Assembly (NCBI GenBank): GCA_023653075.1
Contig: JAMNXQ010000001.1
Location: 1-64,000, forward strand
Source of the DNA: Algoriphagus sp.
GTDB taxonomy: Bacteria > Bacteroidota > Bacteroidia > Cytophagales > Cyclobacteriaceae
Reading direction: 5' to 3'
DNA length: 64,000 nt
Shown here: positions 25,711 to 35,667 of the stretch, one piece after another
How the letters are laid out: each line of letters starts with the position of its first letter
How positions within the stretch are numbered: the stretch's first letter is position 1
Notes under the pieces: model-generated
The model's database searches: none
What the model saw: only the letters and a program-made list of their open reading frames with translations
Told to the model about the DNA's origin: nothing
Program-made: the position numbers and the translations under genes

Positions 25711-27214
25711 AGCCGACTGTAACTACCGCTGAGGTAATTGAATTTTTTATTTCGGTCAAGGGACCGTAATTAACCCCATTGTTGTCCAGTACTTTGTAGC
25801 TGCGATACAACGAGTTGTAATTTTGGTTGACTAAAGAAAAATCTACCCGTAGCGCATCAAATTGTACTCCAATTCCCCCAGAAAGTTGCTGCGTACTTTG
25901 GTCAAAACCTGAGTTATCTAGAAAGGGATCCCCTTGATGGGCATATCCCCCCCGAACTCTCCAATTTTTCAATTTTGCTTCAGCTCCAAATCGATAATTG
26001 ACTGTGCTGCTGTAAAGGTTTTGAATCACCTGGTTGTCAGGACCCTCATTGAAGTCAGAAGAGTTTATTCGGGACGAGCTATAGTCTAACCAATCCACAT
26101 CCGCGGAAATAAATCCATATTTTCCTAAAAACACCGTAGCACCACCGCCTACTTTGAAGGGAGAATAGAGCCCATAATTGCTCAAAATAACATCAGAAAC
26201 AGCTGATTCTGTTCCCAAGGTCTTATCTTCTGGTGCAAAATAATAGTTGTCGTATGTAGCTGTCAGGGTTGCTTCGTACTCTTCATTCATGGCAAACCAA
26301 GTGGGGGTTTGAAGTACAAAACCCAGATTTACGTAATCTATGGGTTTGTAGATCAAACCCAGATTGAGGTTGACTCCAGTCCCGTTGATGACTAAGCTTT
26401 CGTACAAAGAAGAATTGATCAAAGGCTGGTCTCCAAACTCCTCATTGTATTCTTTTTTGGAGGAAAATTCAATGGATCGTACACCTAAGCTTGCCCCTAA
26501 AAATAGTTTGTGATTGAAGTTCGCTCCGTACCCAAAGTTTAGCTGGCTAGCGCTTCCTTCTTGCCTGACATTCTCATCTTGGAAAGGAAAACCAAGCACA
26601 AAGGAATCGTAGGTTCTAGGATTGGTAATCGGTTTGCCATTGGCATCTACAGTAATGGGATTGATTTGGTAGGTTTGATAGGCAAGTCCGGTAAGCCCAC
26701 GGTTTTCAATTTGACTTTCAGGGACTCCAGAGGCTTCTCCTAAATAAAAGTCAATAATGGAGCTACTTCCTAATTTATCGGAATAGAACCCAAACTCATT
26801 TGAAAAATTTGCAATTCGTTGGATACTAAAGCCCCATGCTCCACCTTTAAATGCGCCATTTTCTAGTGGACCTTTTGGATTTGCCCCAACAAAACTTAGG
26901 TTGGGGAGTGAAAAGTCTGAGGTACGGTAGGATTTAGTTTGATCCAAGTAGCTTGCATCTGCTGACCAAAGTTCGTAGCCCAAACTTAGGCTTACTTCGG
27001 AAGACCGAAAGAAGCCTAGACCTGCGGGGTTACCGGCTAGGTTGGACACATCTCCCCCAAGAGACCATTGGGTCCCCCCAACTCCCACAATTCGAGCGGA
27101 GCCAGCTGGGGTGGTTTTGCTAAATCGATAGGCGTCCTCAAAGTAGCCGCTTTGGGCAAATGCGGAAGATATAGTGAAAATGCCAAGGCAAATAAGGGAA
27201 GTAAGTAACCTCAT
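25700..27214 (-). CDS. OmpP1/FadL-type outer-membrane barrel protein
   Basis: 504 residues with a signal peptide ending near AFAQ. The mature start (SGYFEDAYRFSKTTPAGSARIVGVGGTQ) and the GDVSNLAGNPAGLGFFRSSEVSLS motif are typical of OmpP1/FadL/TodX and PorV-like barrels of Bacteroidota. Alternating beta strands continue to a terminal aromatic residue (VTVGFNF), as expected for BAM substrates. FadL members carry hydrophobic molecules; PorV serves type IX secretion. I cannot choose between these from sequence. It converges on aroK with an 11-base overlap. Confidence 0.82.
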   Translation of the reverse strand: MRLLTSLICLGIFTISSAFAQSGYFEDAYRFSKTTPAGSARIVGVGGTQWSLGGDVSNLAGNPAGLGFFRSSEVSLSLGYELWSADASYLDQTKSYRTSDFSLPNLSFVGANPKGPLENGAFKGGAWGFSIQRIANFSNEFGFYSDKLGSSSIIDFYLGEASGVPESQIENRGLTGLAYQTYQINPITVDANGKPITNPRTYDSFVLGFPFQDENVRQEGSASQLNFGYGANFNHKLFLGASLGVRSIEFSSKKEYNEEFGDQPLINSSLYESLVINGTGVNLNLGLIYKPIDYVNLGFVLQTPTWFAMNEEYEATLTATYDNYYFAPEDKTLGTESAVSDVILSNYGLYSPFKVGGGATVFLGKYGFISADVDWLDYSSSRINSSDFNEGPDNQVIQNLYSSTVNYRFGAEAKLKNWRVRGGYAHQGDPFLDNSGFDQSTQQLSGGIGVQFDALRVDFSLVNQNYNSLYRSYKVLDNNGVNYGPLTEIKNSITSAVVTVGFNF

Positions 27215-27273
27215 GCGGAAAAGGGTTAAGTTGGATTAGTAACGAAGTTTTGGGTGTTTTCGGATATATTATC

Positions 27274-27299
27274 CAAAAAAAAAGGGGAATTAATTCCCC
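27274..27299 (-). terminator. Intrinsic terminator of the low-complexity lipoprotein gene
   Basis: GGGGAATTAATTCCCC (27284-27299) is a perfect palindrome followed on the minus strand by nine Ts (complement of 27275-27283). The stop codon of the lipoprotein gene lies inside the hairpin. Confidence 0.8.
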
Positions 27300-28633
27300 C
27301 TTCCTCTGGATCCTCCTGAGCTTGTGCTAGATGAGGATCCGCTTGAACTTCTACTTGGTGCGCTGTAGCTAGCTCCCGAACTTGATCTGCTTGGGGCACT
27401 AAAGCTGGAAGAATTAGTATTCGATCTACTTGGCGTATTTCCAGTAGAGTATCCAGAAGACTCACTTCTTCCATAGGAAGAGGAGGATCGAGTACCTGTA
27501 GTTGCTCCAGTGGATCTAGAGTAAGATGGACTGCTAGTTGTACGATCAGGATCACTACTGTAAGTGCTTCTGCTTGGAGAAGAATTGTATCCTCGGCCCG
27601 TGCTACTGGGAATCACAGCTGGTCGGGCAGATTGAGCTGCGTTTCTGCTGTTAGCCGAAGTGCCTCGATCTGCCGCGGCTGAATTTACATTTCTAGTGGT
27701 GGATTCTACACGACTTCTTCCAGAAGAGTAGTAATCGTTTTGTGAAGTGCTAAAATCGCGTGTAGCAGATCGGGGAGATTCTGGAGTATCCAATCTTCTT
27801 GGAGATGCACCAGTTGAATTCGCTACATTTTCTCGGGCTTGGGATCTTGCAGTGTTGGGAGTTCCTAAAGACTCCACTACACCACCGCCACCATTACTCA
27901 TAGAAGCACCACGACTTGGTCTAGCACCATACACCACACGTCTGTCTGGGTTTTCGTTTCCAGGGAGGATAATTAGTGGACCTGTAGTATAAATTGGTCT
28001 ATTCCACCCCCAAGGAGAACCCCAGGCATTGCTGCCAAAGAAGGGATCATAAAAGCCAACATAACCCAAGTAAGGATTAAATGGGTTGTAAAATGGTCTT
28101 CCAAAGCCAAAGTTTAACCCCATAGTGAATCCGGGTCTCCATCCCCATCCAGGATTCCAGAATGGATCATACATGCCCATTCCAAAAGGACTGAAACCCA
28201 TCATTCCCATTCCAAATGGGCTAAAACCATAGTTGAAGGCCGTGTTGCCCCATCCACTGTTAACGTTGGTAACAGTAAAACTATTGTAGATGTCAATATT
28301 TGGAGTGGTGCCCGTTGGAGAACCTTGGTTTTCCTCAAAATATACGACGTCTTGATCCGAAGAGGTGTTCACCTGTCCATAGCGAGCAAGGTAATCGGGA
28401 TTCACGTTTTTGGAGCTAAAATTCTCTTGTGGAGCCACAGTGGAGTTTGCTAGGTTTTGAAACGTAGCAGGCTGGTTATTGGCAACTGCATTTTCCGTTG
28501 CTTTTTTCATGTCCGATGACATGAAATACAAGTTGTCGTCGAAGGTATTCACTGCCATTTTGTTTGAAGTGCAGGAAACCAAGACTGAGGTGCACAGGAG
28601 TGCAGAGGCGGAAATAAAAGCTAGTTTCTTCAT
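27290..28633 (-). CDS. Low-complexity lipoprotein, Gly/Phe/Pro-rich middle and Ser/Arg-rich tail
   Basis: 447 residues from the ATG at 28633, giving MKKLAFISASALLCTSVLVSC with a lipobox at Cys 21; the upstream extension has no export signal. The middle (about 100-210) is rich in Gly, Phe, Pro, Asn and Trp with GMGMMGFSPFGMGMYDPFWNPGW-like repeats (key residues G, M, F, P, W). The last ~200 residues are mainly Ser, Arg, Thr, Gly and Tyr with PSRSSSG and YSAPSRSSSG repeats. It is probably disordered and on the outer membrane surface. No family is recognised. It is divergent from proS. Confidence 0.78.
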   Translation of the reverse strand: MKKLAFISASALLCTSVLVSCTSNKMAVNTFDDNLYFMSSDMKKATENAVANNQPATFQNLANSTVAPQENFSSKNVNPDYLARYGQVNTSSDQDVVYFEENQGSPTGTTPNIDIYNSFTVTNVNSGWGNTAFNYGFSPFGMGMMGFSPFGMGMYDPFWNPGWGWRPGFTMGLNFGFGRPFYNPFNPYLGYVGFYDPFFGSNAWGSPWGWNRPIYTTGPLIILPGNENPDRRVVYGARPSRGASMSNGGGGVVESLGTPNTARSQARENVANSTGASPRRLDTPESPRSATRDFSTSQNDYYSSGRSRVESTTRNVNSAAADRGTSANSRNAAQSARPAVIPSSTGRGYNSSPSRSTYSSDPDRTTSSPSYSRSTGATTGTRSSSSYGRSESSGYSTGNTPSRSNTNSSSFSAPSRSSSGASYSAPSRSSSGSSSSTSSGGSRGRGN

Positions 28634-28695
28634 GGGTGAAGTAGATTTATGCTTGGTTATACGAAAGGTCCAAGCTGAGGTTGTACTTTTTGGGT

Positions 28696-28703
28696 TATAT
28701 TTG
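28696..28703 (+). promoter_or_regulatory. Predicted -7 box upstream of proS
   Basis: TATATTTG matches TAnnTTTG exactly, 50 bases before the proS ATG. No clear TTG box is found at the usual spacing, so support is partial. Confidence 0.35.
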
Positions 28704-28752
28704 TACTTCCTTTTGATCAAAATAAACACTTTTCTTTCTATACAACAAGTAA

Positions 28753-30234
28753 ATGAGTAAAGGACTTCCAAAACGCAGTGAAGATTATTCCCTGTGGTAC
28801 AATGAGCTGGTGAAACGAGCGGATTTAGCTGAAAATTCACCTGTAAGGGGCTGCATGGTCATTAAGCCTTATGGTTATTCCATCTGGGAAAAAATGCAAG
28901 CCGAATTGGACCGAATGTTTAAAGAAACTGGGCATACAAACGCCTATTTTCCGCTATTTATACCCAAATCTTTTTTGAGTAAGGAAGCGAGCCATGTGGA
29001 AGGATTTGCCAAGGAATGTGCTGTTGTGACCCACTACCGGTTGAAAAATTCGGAAGATGGTTCGGAAGTGATTGTGGATCCCGAAGCAAAATTGGAAGAG
29101 GAACTTATTGTCCGACCCACTTCGGAAACGGTCATTTGGAGTACCTATAAAAACTGGATTCAATCCTATCGGGATTTGCCGTTGTTGGTGAATCAGTGGG
29201 CCAATGTGGTGCGCTGGGAGATGCGAACCCGTTTGTTCTTGAGAACTACAGAATTTTTATGGCAAGAAGGGCACACTGCCCATGCCACTTCCCAGGAAGC
29301 CATGACCGAGACAGTGCAAATGATGCATGTGTATGCACAGTTTGCGGAGGAGTTTATGGCATTACCTGTAGTGAAGGGTAGAAAAACTGCAAACGAGCGA
29401 TTTGCAGGTGCGGATGATACCTTGTGTATCGAGGCATTGATGCAGGATGGAAAGGCGCTTCAAGCTGGGACTTCGCACTTTTTAGGCCAGAATTTTGCAA
29501 AAGCTTTTGAGGTGAAGTTTGCCACCAAAGAAGGAGGACTGGACTATGTATGGGGCACCTCATGGGGTGTGAGTACACGATTGATGGGAGCCCTTATTAT
29601 GGCCCATTCAGATGACAATGGTTTAGTATTGCCTCCTAAATTGGCTCCTTTTCAAGTGGTCATTGTACCGATTTACCGTGGAGAAGAAGAGTTGGCCTTG
29701 ATTTCTGTAAAGGCCAAAGAAATCATGGCTGACCTTCGGAAAGCAGGGATCAGCGTAAAATACGACGACCGAGACACCCAAAAGCCAGGTTGGAAGTTTG
29801 CTGAATACGAATTGAAAGGGGTACCCGTTCGCATTGCCCTTGGCCCACGGGATTTGGAAAACAAGACTTTGGAGATTGCCAGACGTGACACGCTCACCAA
29901 AGAATCTTTCCAATGGGAAGAGATGCCAGTTGCCCAAAAAATTGGAGGGTTATTGGAGGAGATTCAAGAGGGTATTTACAAAAAGGCTTTTGATTTCAGA
30001 AAAGAAAATACAACTGAGGTCAATAGTTGGGAGGAGTTTAAACAGGTGCTGGAGGAGAAAGCTGGTTTCCTTTCGGCTCATTGGGATGGAACCCCAGAAA
30101 CAGAGGATAAAATCAAAGAACTGACCAAAGCCACCATTCGCTGCATTCCATTGGATCAGGTACAGGAGATTGGAACCTGTGTTTACAGTGGAAGGCCTTC
30201 TTCAGGTAGGGTGCTTTTTGCCAAGGCGTATTGA
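28753..30234 (+). CDS. proS: Prolyl-tRNA synthetase, archaeal/eukaryotic type
   Basis: 493 residues, the short ProS form without the bacterial editing insertion. Class II motifs are visible: [35 protein letters not shown] and the [24 protein letters not shown] motif 3. The anticodon-binding domain begins near 290 ([13 protein letters not shown]), and a C-terminal zinc-type domain ends in KAY with cysteines in TIRCIP and IGTCVYSG. It charges tRNA(Pro). Start ATG follows the conserved N-terminus [19 protein letters not shown]. Confidence 0.96.
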   Translation: MSKGLPKRSEDYSLWYNELVKRADLAENSPVRGCMVIKPYGYSIWEKMQAELDRMFKETGHTNAYFPLFIPKSFLSKEASHVEGFAKECAVVTHYRLKNSEDGSEVIVDPEAKLEEELIVRPTSETVIWSTYKNWIQSYRDLPLLVNQWANVVRWEMRTRLFLRTTEFLWQEGHTAHATSQEAMTETVQMMHVYAQFAEEFMALPVVKGRKTANERFAGADDTLCIEALMQDGKALQAGTSHFLGQNFAKAFEVKFATKEGGLDYVWGTSWGVSTRLMGALIMAHSDDNGLVLPPKLAPFQVVIVPIYRGEEELALISVKAKEIMADLRKAGISVKYDDRDTQKPGWKFAEYELKGVPVRIALGPRDLENKTLEIARRDTLTKESFQWEEMPVAQKIGGLLEEIQEGIYKKAFDFRKENTTEVNSWEEFKQVLEEKAGFLSAHWDGTPETEDKIKELTKATIRCIPLDQVQEIGTCVYSGRPSSGRVLFAKAY

Positions 30235-30254
30235 TGCTGATGAAATTAAACTAG

Positions 30255-30278
30255 ACCCGGATTTTTCCGGGTTTTTTT
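30255..30278 (+). terminator. Intrinsic terminator of proS
   Basis: A 7-bp stem ACCCGGA (30255-30261) with TCCGGGT (30266-30272), a four-base T loop and a run of Ts to 30278. Confidence 0.85.
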
Positions 30279-30317
30279 ACTTTTGATTTAAGTATTCAAC
30301 ATATTCTAGTAGATTAG

Positions 30318-30797
30318 ATGTCATTCATTTTACTTCCTATGGAAATTTTAGTGCTAAGTACACTGTTGCTCATTGGATTAGTCCTACTCCTGGTAGAAAT
30401 TCTTTTCATTCCAGGGACTACTGTAGTAGGTGTTTTTGGATTTTTAGTGAGTTTGGCAGGGTTGGCATTTGCTTTTCTTAATTTTGAGTATTCGGTTGCA
30501 ATTTGGATTACAGGGATAACGCTAACCCTTAATTTTGCGGCAGTTTGGTACGGGTTTAGTTCTGGGATTTGGAAAAAATTCTCACTAAAATCCACCCAAC
30601 CGGGAGGGGCCTTTGATGGGAGAACGGATGGGTTGGAAGTAGGAATGAAAGGATTGGCAGTATCTGACATCAAACCTTATGGCAAAGCTTCCTTCAATGA
30701 AATTTGGGTGGAAGTAAAGTCCGAATCGGGGTTTATCGAGGTCAATACCCCCGTGACGATTACAAAAATTGAAAACAATAAAATCAGTGTAAACTAA
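30318..30797 (+). CDS. NfeD-like membrane protein, short form
   Basis: 159 residues with three N-terminal membrane helices (about 8-25, 30-52 and 57-77) and a C-terminal OB-fold (about 95-155: GLEVGMKGLAVSDIKPYGKASFNEIWVEVKSESGFIE). The long-form serine protease domain is absent. Short NfeD proteins work with SPFH/flotillin partners in membrane microdomains. The flotillin-like gene starts seven bases after the stop. Start could be ATG at 30318 or at 30339 (MEILVLST). Confidence 0.9.
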   Translation: MSFILLPMEILVLSTLLLIGLVLLLVEILFIPGTTVVGVFGFLVSLAGLAFAFLNFEYSVAIWITGITLTLNFAAVWYGFSSGIWKKFSLKSTQPGGAFDGRTDGLEVGMKGLAVSDIKPYGKASFNEIWVEVKSESGFIEVNTPVTITKIENNKISVN

Positions 30798-30803
30798 AAA
30801 CCT

Positions 30804-31805
30804 ATGTTTGAAGATAGTTCTTTATTCGTCCTGATTGCTGCTTTTGCAGGGATCACCCTACTTTTTATTTTTTTGTACTTTGTTCCGGTTAATCTATGGA
30901 TTACGGCCCAGTTTTCAAATGTTCGGGTTGGGATTGGTGAGTTGATTGGGATGCGGATTCGAAAAGTGCCTCCGAGCCTGATTGTCAACGCAATGATTAC
31001 AGCCACAAAAGCAGGCTTGCAGTTGACAACCAATGATCTGGAAACGCACTTTTTGGCTGGAGGAAATGTTCCTGCGGTGATTCGTGCCTTGATTTCCGCG
31101 GATAAGGCGAATATTACACTGAGTTTTAAGCAGGCTACTGCTATTGATCTGGCTGGAAGAGATGTATTTGAAGCAGTGCAAATTTCAGTAAATCCAAAGG
31201 TAATCAACACCCCCAATGTGGCGGCAGTAGCTGCTGATGGGATTCAATTGGTGGCTAAAGCAAGAGTTACCGTTCGTGCAAATATTGCGCAACTTGTCGG
31301 TGGGGCAGGGGAAGAAACGATTTTGGCGAGAGTTGGGGAGGGTATTGTGACTTCAATTGGTTCGGCTGCTACACACAAATCGGTATTGGAAAATCCAGAC
31401 AAAATCTCCAAGTTGGTCCTTCAGCGTGGCTTGGATGCGGGTACAGCTTTTGAAATCCTATCCATTGATATTGCGGACATTGATGTGGGAGCCAATATTG
31501 GAGCCAAGCTTCAAATCGATCAGGCCTCTGCTGACTTAAAAGTGGCGGAAGCCAAAGCAGAAGAGCGTAGAGCCATGGCTGTGGCTTTAGAACAAGAGAT
31601 GAAGGCCAAAAATGTGGAGATGCGAGCGAAGGTTATTGAGGCAGAAGCTGAGATTCCAAAAGCCATTGCTGAAGCCTTCCGTTCTGGACAATTGGGTGTG
31701 ATGGATTATTATAAAATGGAAAATGTTAAATCGGATACAGCCATGCGGGATTCCATTGCCAACTCTGGAAAAGAGTCCAAGGATTCAGGGCCAATGAAGT
31801 CCTAA
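30804..31805 (+). CDS. floA: Flotillin-like protein FloA
   Basis: 333 residues. A hydrophobic N-terminal segment (about 6-28) anchors an SPFH domain. The FloA/UPF0365 hallmarks are [67 protein letters not shown] and a C-terminal helix rich in Ala/Glu/Lys ([19 protein letters not shown]). It organises membrane microdomains. The adjacent NfeD gene is the usual partner. Confidence 0.95.
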   Translation: MFEDSSLFVLIAAFAGITLLFIFLYFVPVNLWITAQFSNVRVGIGELIGMRIRKVPPSLIVNAMITATKAGLQLTTNDLETHFLAGGNVPAVIRALISADKANITLSFKQATAIDLAGRDVFEAVQISVNPKVINTPNVAAVAADGIQLVAKARVTVRANIAQLVGGAGEETILARVGEGIVTSIGSAATHKSVLENPDKISKLVLQRGLDAGTAFEILSIDIADIDVGANIGAKLQIDQASADLKVAEAKAEERRAMAVALEQEMKAKNVEMRAKVIEAEAEIPKAIAEAFRSGQLGVMDYYKMENVKSDTAMRDSIANSGKESKDSGPMKS

Positions 31806-31812
31806 TTCATAA

Positions 31813-31841
31813 AAAAAGGGAGTTTTAAGCTCCCTTTTTTC
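31813..31841. terminator. Bidirectional terminator between floA and the WG-repeat gene
   Basis: GGGAG (31819-31823) pairs with CTCCC (31831-31835). The stem extends into an A-run at 31812-31818 and a T-run at 31836-31841. The WG-repeat gene's stop codon lies within it. Confidence 0.8.
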
Positions 31842-33393
31842 GTTTTTGTGGAGTCGTAGCTTCCGGACTAGCTTGTGTATTTTCTTTTGCCATTTTCGGG
31901 CCTGTAACAAAAACTTTTTGCTCGTTCCAATCGATCGAAACTTGGGCGTATTGAAGGGGTAAAAAGACATCGCCATTTGCTCTCATGGTTCCAGAAAGCC
32001 CATCTCTAACTACGATAAAAAAATCTTTTTGCTCGACTTGAATCTGGTCAAAGGCTAGCGGTAGAATCGTCTTACCGAGTGCACTCAAAAGACCTGATTT
32101 GGAATTACTTTCTACGAGGTAAAATCCTTCTTTTAATTTTGAAATCTGGTCCAAGCCTTCTGGGTAAGCCAATTCGCCAGATGGATAGATTAAATAGTAT
32201 TTTCCTGCCAACTCAGCAATGGCTAAGCCACCCGAGAACTCTGTAATTTTCTCCCATTTTGGTTCGGAAAGAATTTTTCCTTCGGAACTGATTGTTCCCC
32301 AGGTAGCTCCAGAGCGGTAGCTGCTTACTTTTTCTGAAAAAGTGCCTACTTCCCTAAAGCTTGGAGGAATGATCCACTCGCCTTCGCTAGTTACATAACC
32401 ATATTTTCCATTTTTGAGTGCTGGAAAAAGTCCTTCTTTGCCAGTGCCAATCGACTCGGCATCAGAATTAGGAGCGACAAGCCAACCTTTTTTGCCAAGT
32501 AGGCCTATCTTATTTTCTCGGAATCGAATGGTGTAGGTATCGGGGGCGATTAGTTTCACTTCTTCCATACCGATAGCATCCAGCAAGATTCCTTCCTCTT
32601 CCAGAACACGTCTTAATTTGCCATGGATGAATTCGAGCAACAGATCCCCATCCTTGGTGATTTTGTGGTAGGAGTTGTAACGTACTTGTGCGCTTGCTTC
32701 AAATCCACGAATAAGCAAGTATTGATTTTCATCAAAGCCAAAGTAATTGTCCCCTCGAGTAGGTTCCAATTGGTCCAGGACCGGGTCCAATACATATTCT
32801 CCCAACTGATTGATTAAGCCAAATCCAGATGCTTCTTTGGCAAGGAGGAAATTCCCCTGAGATTCAAGTAAGAGTTCGTAGGGTTTTTCAGGATTTGAAG
32901 ACAGGGGCAAATAATAGCTGCCCTGATTTTTCAAAATCACCTGGCCATTTCGGGTGAGTTTGGCTTCATCGGCTGCCCCTAGCCACTTTGTTTTTCCTGT
33001 CGATTTTTCATAGATCCAATAGTCTATTCCCTTTCTTGCCAAGAGTCGGTTGGTGAAGGTGGTTATTTCTTCGTATTCTAAAGGAAGGGCAGACTGTCCG
33101 TATTCATGAAATGCGCCGATGCCTTTTGGACCTTTGACCAAAATCCAAGGCTTGAGGTATTGGAAAATTTCTTGACCTTGGAGGTTGACCACTGGCCGTA
33201 AATCTGGCGAGAGGAGGAATAAGCCATCCGTATTTTTCCCAGTAAGCACTGATTCACCGAGAAGGTCGATTTCTTGAAAGGCAGCGCTGGTTTGAAGGCT
33301 ACCTCCAAAGTCGTACACTTCCCAGGATTGTCCCCTACTGGGAGAGGCCAAGAAAAGAAAGCTTCCAAAAACAAAAAAGATAAGATTTCTCAT
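31825..33393 (-). CDS. WG-repeat exported protein
   Basis: 522 residues with a signal peptide (ending near SRGQ). The body contains multiple WG-type repeats, best seen in GKYGYVTSEGEWIIPPSFREVGTF, ENKIGLLGKKGWLVAP, GATWGTISSEGKILSEPKWEKI and SKSGLLSALGKTILPLAFDQI. Each has a Gly-x-hydrophobic turn followed by a proline-containing strand. Such repeats form beta-propeller or solenoid-like surfaces whose ligands are unknown. The C-terminus is basic and low complexity. No enzymatic motif is seen. Confidence 0.85.
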   Translation of the reverse strand: MRNLIFFVFGSFLFLASPSRGQSWEVYDFGGSLQTSAAFQEIDLLGESVLTGKNTDGLFLLSPDLRPVVNLQGQEIFQYLKPWILVKGPKGIGAFHEYGQSALPLEYEEITTFTNRLLARKGIDYWIYEKSTGKTKWLGAADEAKLTRNGQVILKNQGSYYLPLSSNPEKPYELLLESQGNFLLAKEASGFGLINQLGEYVLDPVLDQLEPTRGDNYFGFDENQYLLIRGFEASAQVRYNSYHKITKDGDLLLEFIHGKLRRVLEEEGILLDAIGMEEVKLIAPDTYTIRFRENKIGLLGKKGWLVAPNSDAESIGTGKEGLFPALKNGKYGYVTSEGEWIIPPSFREVGTFSEKVSSYRSGATWGTISSEGKILSEPKWEKITEFSGGLAIAELAGKYYLIYPSGELAYPEGLDQISKLKEGFYLVESNSKSGLLSALGKTILPLAFDQIQVEQKDFFIVVRDGLSGTMRANGDVFLPLQYAQVSIDWNEQKVFVTGPKMAKENTQASPEATTPQKRKKGA

Positions 33394-33452
33394 GGCTTGA
33401 ATGCGGGGTGAGCAGATAAACTTGGCTGTGGAGGCACTAGCCTAATCCTAAT

Positions 33453-34721
33453 TTATTTTTCATTTTTCGATTTCTCCAAGTCAAAAAGATCGGTGATCAA
33501 ATCAATCATTTCAGCTGCTTCGTTACGTTGACAAGCAGCTCTCAATTGGACTACAGGCACCTTGAGGATTTTTTGCATCATACTCTTCGTGATTTTGTCG
33601 ATGAGCACAAATTCTTTTTCACCCACATTTTTCAAATACCTCCCCAGCTCTTCCTGACGGATCTGTTCGAGGGATTGCTTTAATTTTTGAATTGTAGGGG
33701 AGACTACCATTTCTTTTTGCCAGGCCCCAAATTCTTCGATGCTTTCTTCCAGAATTGCTTCCACAGAAGGGATGGAATCCAATCGACTTTGTAATGCAGC
33801 TGTGGCTTTGCTTCGAATGTTGTCTACGTTGTAAAGAACAACTCCGGCAAGCTCTTCCAGGGAAGTTTCGATGCTTCTAGGAACAGAGAGGTCAATGAAA
33901 ACTTTAAAACTTGGGATAGTAAAGGATTCAACGAGTTGTTTGGTGATGAAAGGCTCTTGCATACGTACAGAGCAAACGATCACATCTGCGTCTTCCATGG
34001 CAGCAAGGCAGGAATCAAAGGGGATTACCTCAAATCCTAAGGGCAACCCAACCTCTTCTGCTTTGGATAGGGTTCTATTTGTGATTTTGATTTGGGCCTT
34101 TGGGAGATGTACCATGTTTTTGGCTACATCCTCACCAATCTCACCTAAGCCAATCACCAGAACACGGGGCTGAAAAATATTCTGTGTAAGGCTCTCGATT
34201 AATTCAATGGTGGCATAGGAAAGGGAGGCTGCTCCATCTCGAAAAGCAGTTTCTTGTACCACACGTTTGTTGGTGAAGAATATGGTATGCATCAAGCGAT
34301 GCAAGAAAGGTCCAGCCAATTCTAGGTCAGCAGCAGCCTGGTAGGCTCTTTTGACTTGATTGGAGATCTGAATATCCCCTACAACTTGTGCTTCAAGTCC
34401 CATAGAAACTCGGAAAAGGTGGCTAACCGCTTCCTTTTCTTCGTTTAAGATTTGAAAATAATCTAGGTAGGAAATTGCTTCAGACAGTCCGCGTTCGATA
34501 CCAATCAATTTAATCAAATCCACACTTAGATCCGATTCATGGCTGTAATAGATTTCGGTGCGGTTGCAGGTCGAGAGTACCAAGGCATCGGTAATGTTAA
34601 AAAATTCCTTTAGCTTGAAAAGCAAGCGTTGAATAGCTGCCTCATCCAAAGAGATTAACTCCCGAATGTGCACAGGGGCGCTTTTATGAGATAAACTGAC
34701 TACTCGAAATTTGGTCTGCAT
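33453..34721 (-). CDS. hemA: Glutamyl-tRNA reductase
   Basis: 422 residues from ATG at 34721 (a GTG one codon upstream is also possible). The catalytic cysteine is C52 in LSTCNRTEIYY. SHKSAPVHIRE starts the catalytic domain, VLVIGLGEIGEDVAKNM is the NADPH-binding motif, and the C-terminal helical dimerisation domain ends near 415. It reduces glutamyl-tRNA to glutamate-1-semialdehyde, feeding HemL for haem synthesis by the C5 route. It is not in an operon with other hem genes here. Confidence 0.95.
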   Translation of the reverse strand: MQTKFRVVSLSHKSAPVHIRELISLDEAAIQRLLFKLKEFFNITDALVLSTCNRTEIYYSHESDLSVDLIKLIGIERGLSEAISYLDYFQILNEEKEAVSHLFRVSMGLEAQVVGDIQISNQVKRAYQAAADLELAGPFLHRLMHTIFFTNKRVVQETAFRDGAASLSYATIELIESLTQNIFQPRVLVIGLGEIGEDVAKNMVHLPKAQIKITNRTLSKAEEVGLPLGFEVIPFDSCLAAMEDADVIVCSVRMQEPFITKQLVESFTIPSFKVFIDLSVPRSIETSLEELAGVVLYNVDNIRSKATAALQSRLDSIPSVEAILEESIEEFGAWQKEMVVSPTIQKLKQSLEQIRQEELGRYLKNVGEKEFVLIDKITKSMMQKILKVPVVQLRAACQRNEAAEMIDLITDLFDLEKSKNEK

Positions 34722-34739
34722 CACAACGTACTAAGATTA

Positions 34740-34767
34740 CAAATTTAGCAGAAGTAGCTCCCTCAAA
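34740..34767 (-). promoter_or_regulatory. Predicted promoter of hemA
   Basis: On the minus strand, TAAATTTG (34747-34740) matches TAnnTTTG exactly. TTTG at 34767-34764 lies 16 bases upstream, slightly short of the preferred spacing. Confidence 0.35.
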
Positions 34768-34902
34768 AGTTCCTTTCAATCAAGACTTTGTTAATTTAAA
34801 ATCAATCTAAATAAAATAGCAAGCAAATGTCTTGCACCTCTCTTTGGAAAAAAAGTTTAAATCGCTTAAATTCATTGAATTCTACTTTTTAATCTTAAGT
34901 TA

Positions 34903-35613
34903 ATGCGCCAGAGGCTATATTTTTGGTTTAAAACCCATCTAGGTTTTTCAGCTAAGGAATCCCGAGGTTTTTTACTCTTGATTCCCTGTTTGCTCCTGTT
35001 GGTAGGGGCTTCTCAGGTTCTTGCTTGGGCCAAGGATCGAAATGCGGAAAAACACTATCAGCAGTACCTGAATCAAGTGGACAGTTTGGAACGGGCAGGG
35101 GTCCAATTGCTCGCATCGCCCTTACCTACTTTCAACCCTGAAGACACACTGAGTCGTTCGCATTCTTCCAAAGTATCCGATCGGATCAAGCGCTTGCCTT
35201 TTTCTGAAGTAGATTCCGTGGTGTTGCAAATTGTGCCAGGCATCGGAGCCTTGACTGCGGGTAGGATTATCAAGCACCGTGAAAGTTTAGGAGGATTTAT
35301 TAAGGTCGAGCAACTCCATGAAGTCTTTGGACTCAGGCCGGAGACCATTCCTGTCATTTGGGAGTATTTTGATTTTGACAGGGTGGCACCGCGACGTATT
35401 GAGATCAACACTGTTGCAGTGGAGGAACTGGCGAAGCATCCTTACATAAGCTATCAAGAGGCCAAGGTTTTGGTAGCCTATCGGCTGCAACATGGTCCTT
35501 ACCTTCAAGTGGATGATTTGTTGAAGATTAAGATTTTTAAAAAAGATTGGGTAGGCAAAATTGGACCCTACCTAAACTTTGAGATGAAGAAAGAAGAGAG
35601 CCAAAACAAGTAA
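34903..35613 (+). CDS. Helix-hairpin-helix (ComEA-like) membrane-anchored protein
   Basis: 236 residues. One membrane helix near 26-42 follows a basic N-terminus. Two helix-hairpin-helix units are present: VDSVVLQIVPGIGALTAGRIIKHRESLGGF near 105-135 and INTVAVEELAKHPYISYQEAKVLVAYRLQHGPY near 166-200. ComEA-type HhH units bind DNA without sequence preference in natural transformation. Here the double HhH and cell-surface-facing topology fit that fold, but a competence role is inference. No comEC is adjacent. Confidence 0.85.
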   Translation: MRQRLYFWFKTHLGFSAKESRGFLLLIPCLLLLVGASQVLAWAKDRNAEKHYQQYLNQVDSLERAGVQLLASPLPTFNPEDTLSRSHSSKVSDRIKRLPFSEVDSVVLQIVPGIGALTAGRIIKHRESLGGFIKVEQLHEVFGLRPETIPVIWEYFDFDRVAPRRIEINTVAVEELAKHPYISYQEAKVLVAYRLQHGPYLQVDDLLKIKIFKKDWVGKIGPYLNFEMKKEESQNK

Positions 35614-35667
35614 CTAGATTTCTAGTAAAAAAAGCCATAATTTGCGAAAGGAACCAAACTTTCCCCC

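Noticed and set aside
27226-27555. Minus-strand 109-codon frame in the lipoprotein's C-terminal region
   Set aside because: It is a shifted frame of a low-complexity Ser/Arg/Gly coding tail, lacks a credible start and overlaps the real terminator.
35613-35626. ACTAGATTTCTAGT hairpin as a terminator of the HhH gene
   Set aside because: The run after it on the plus strand is A, not T, so it does not make an intrinsic terminator; at most a binding site.
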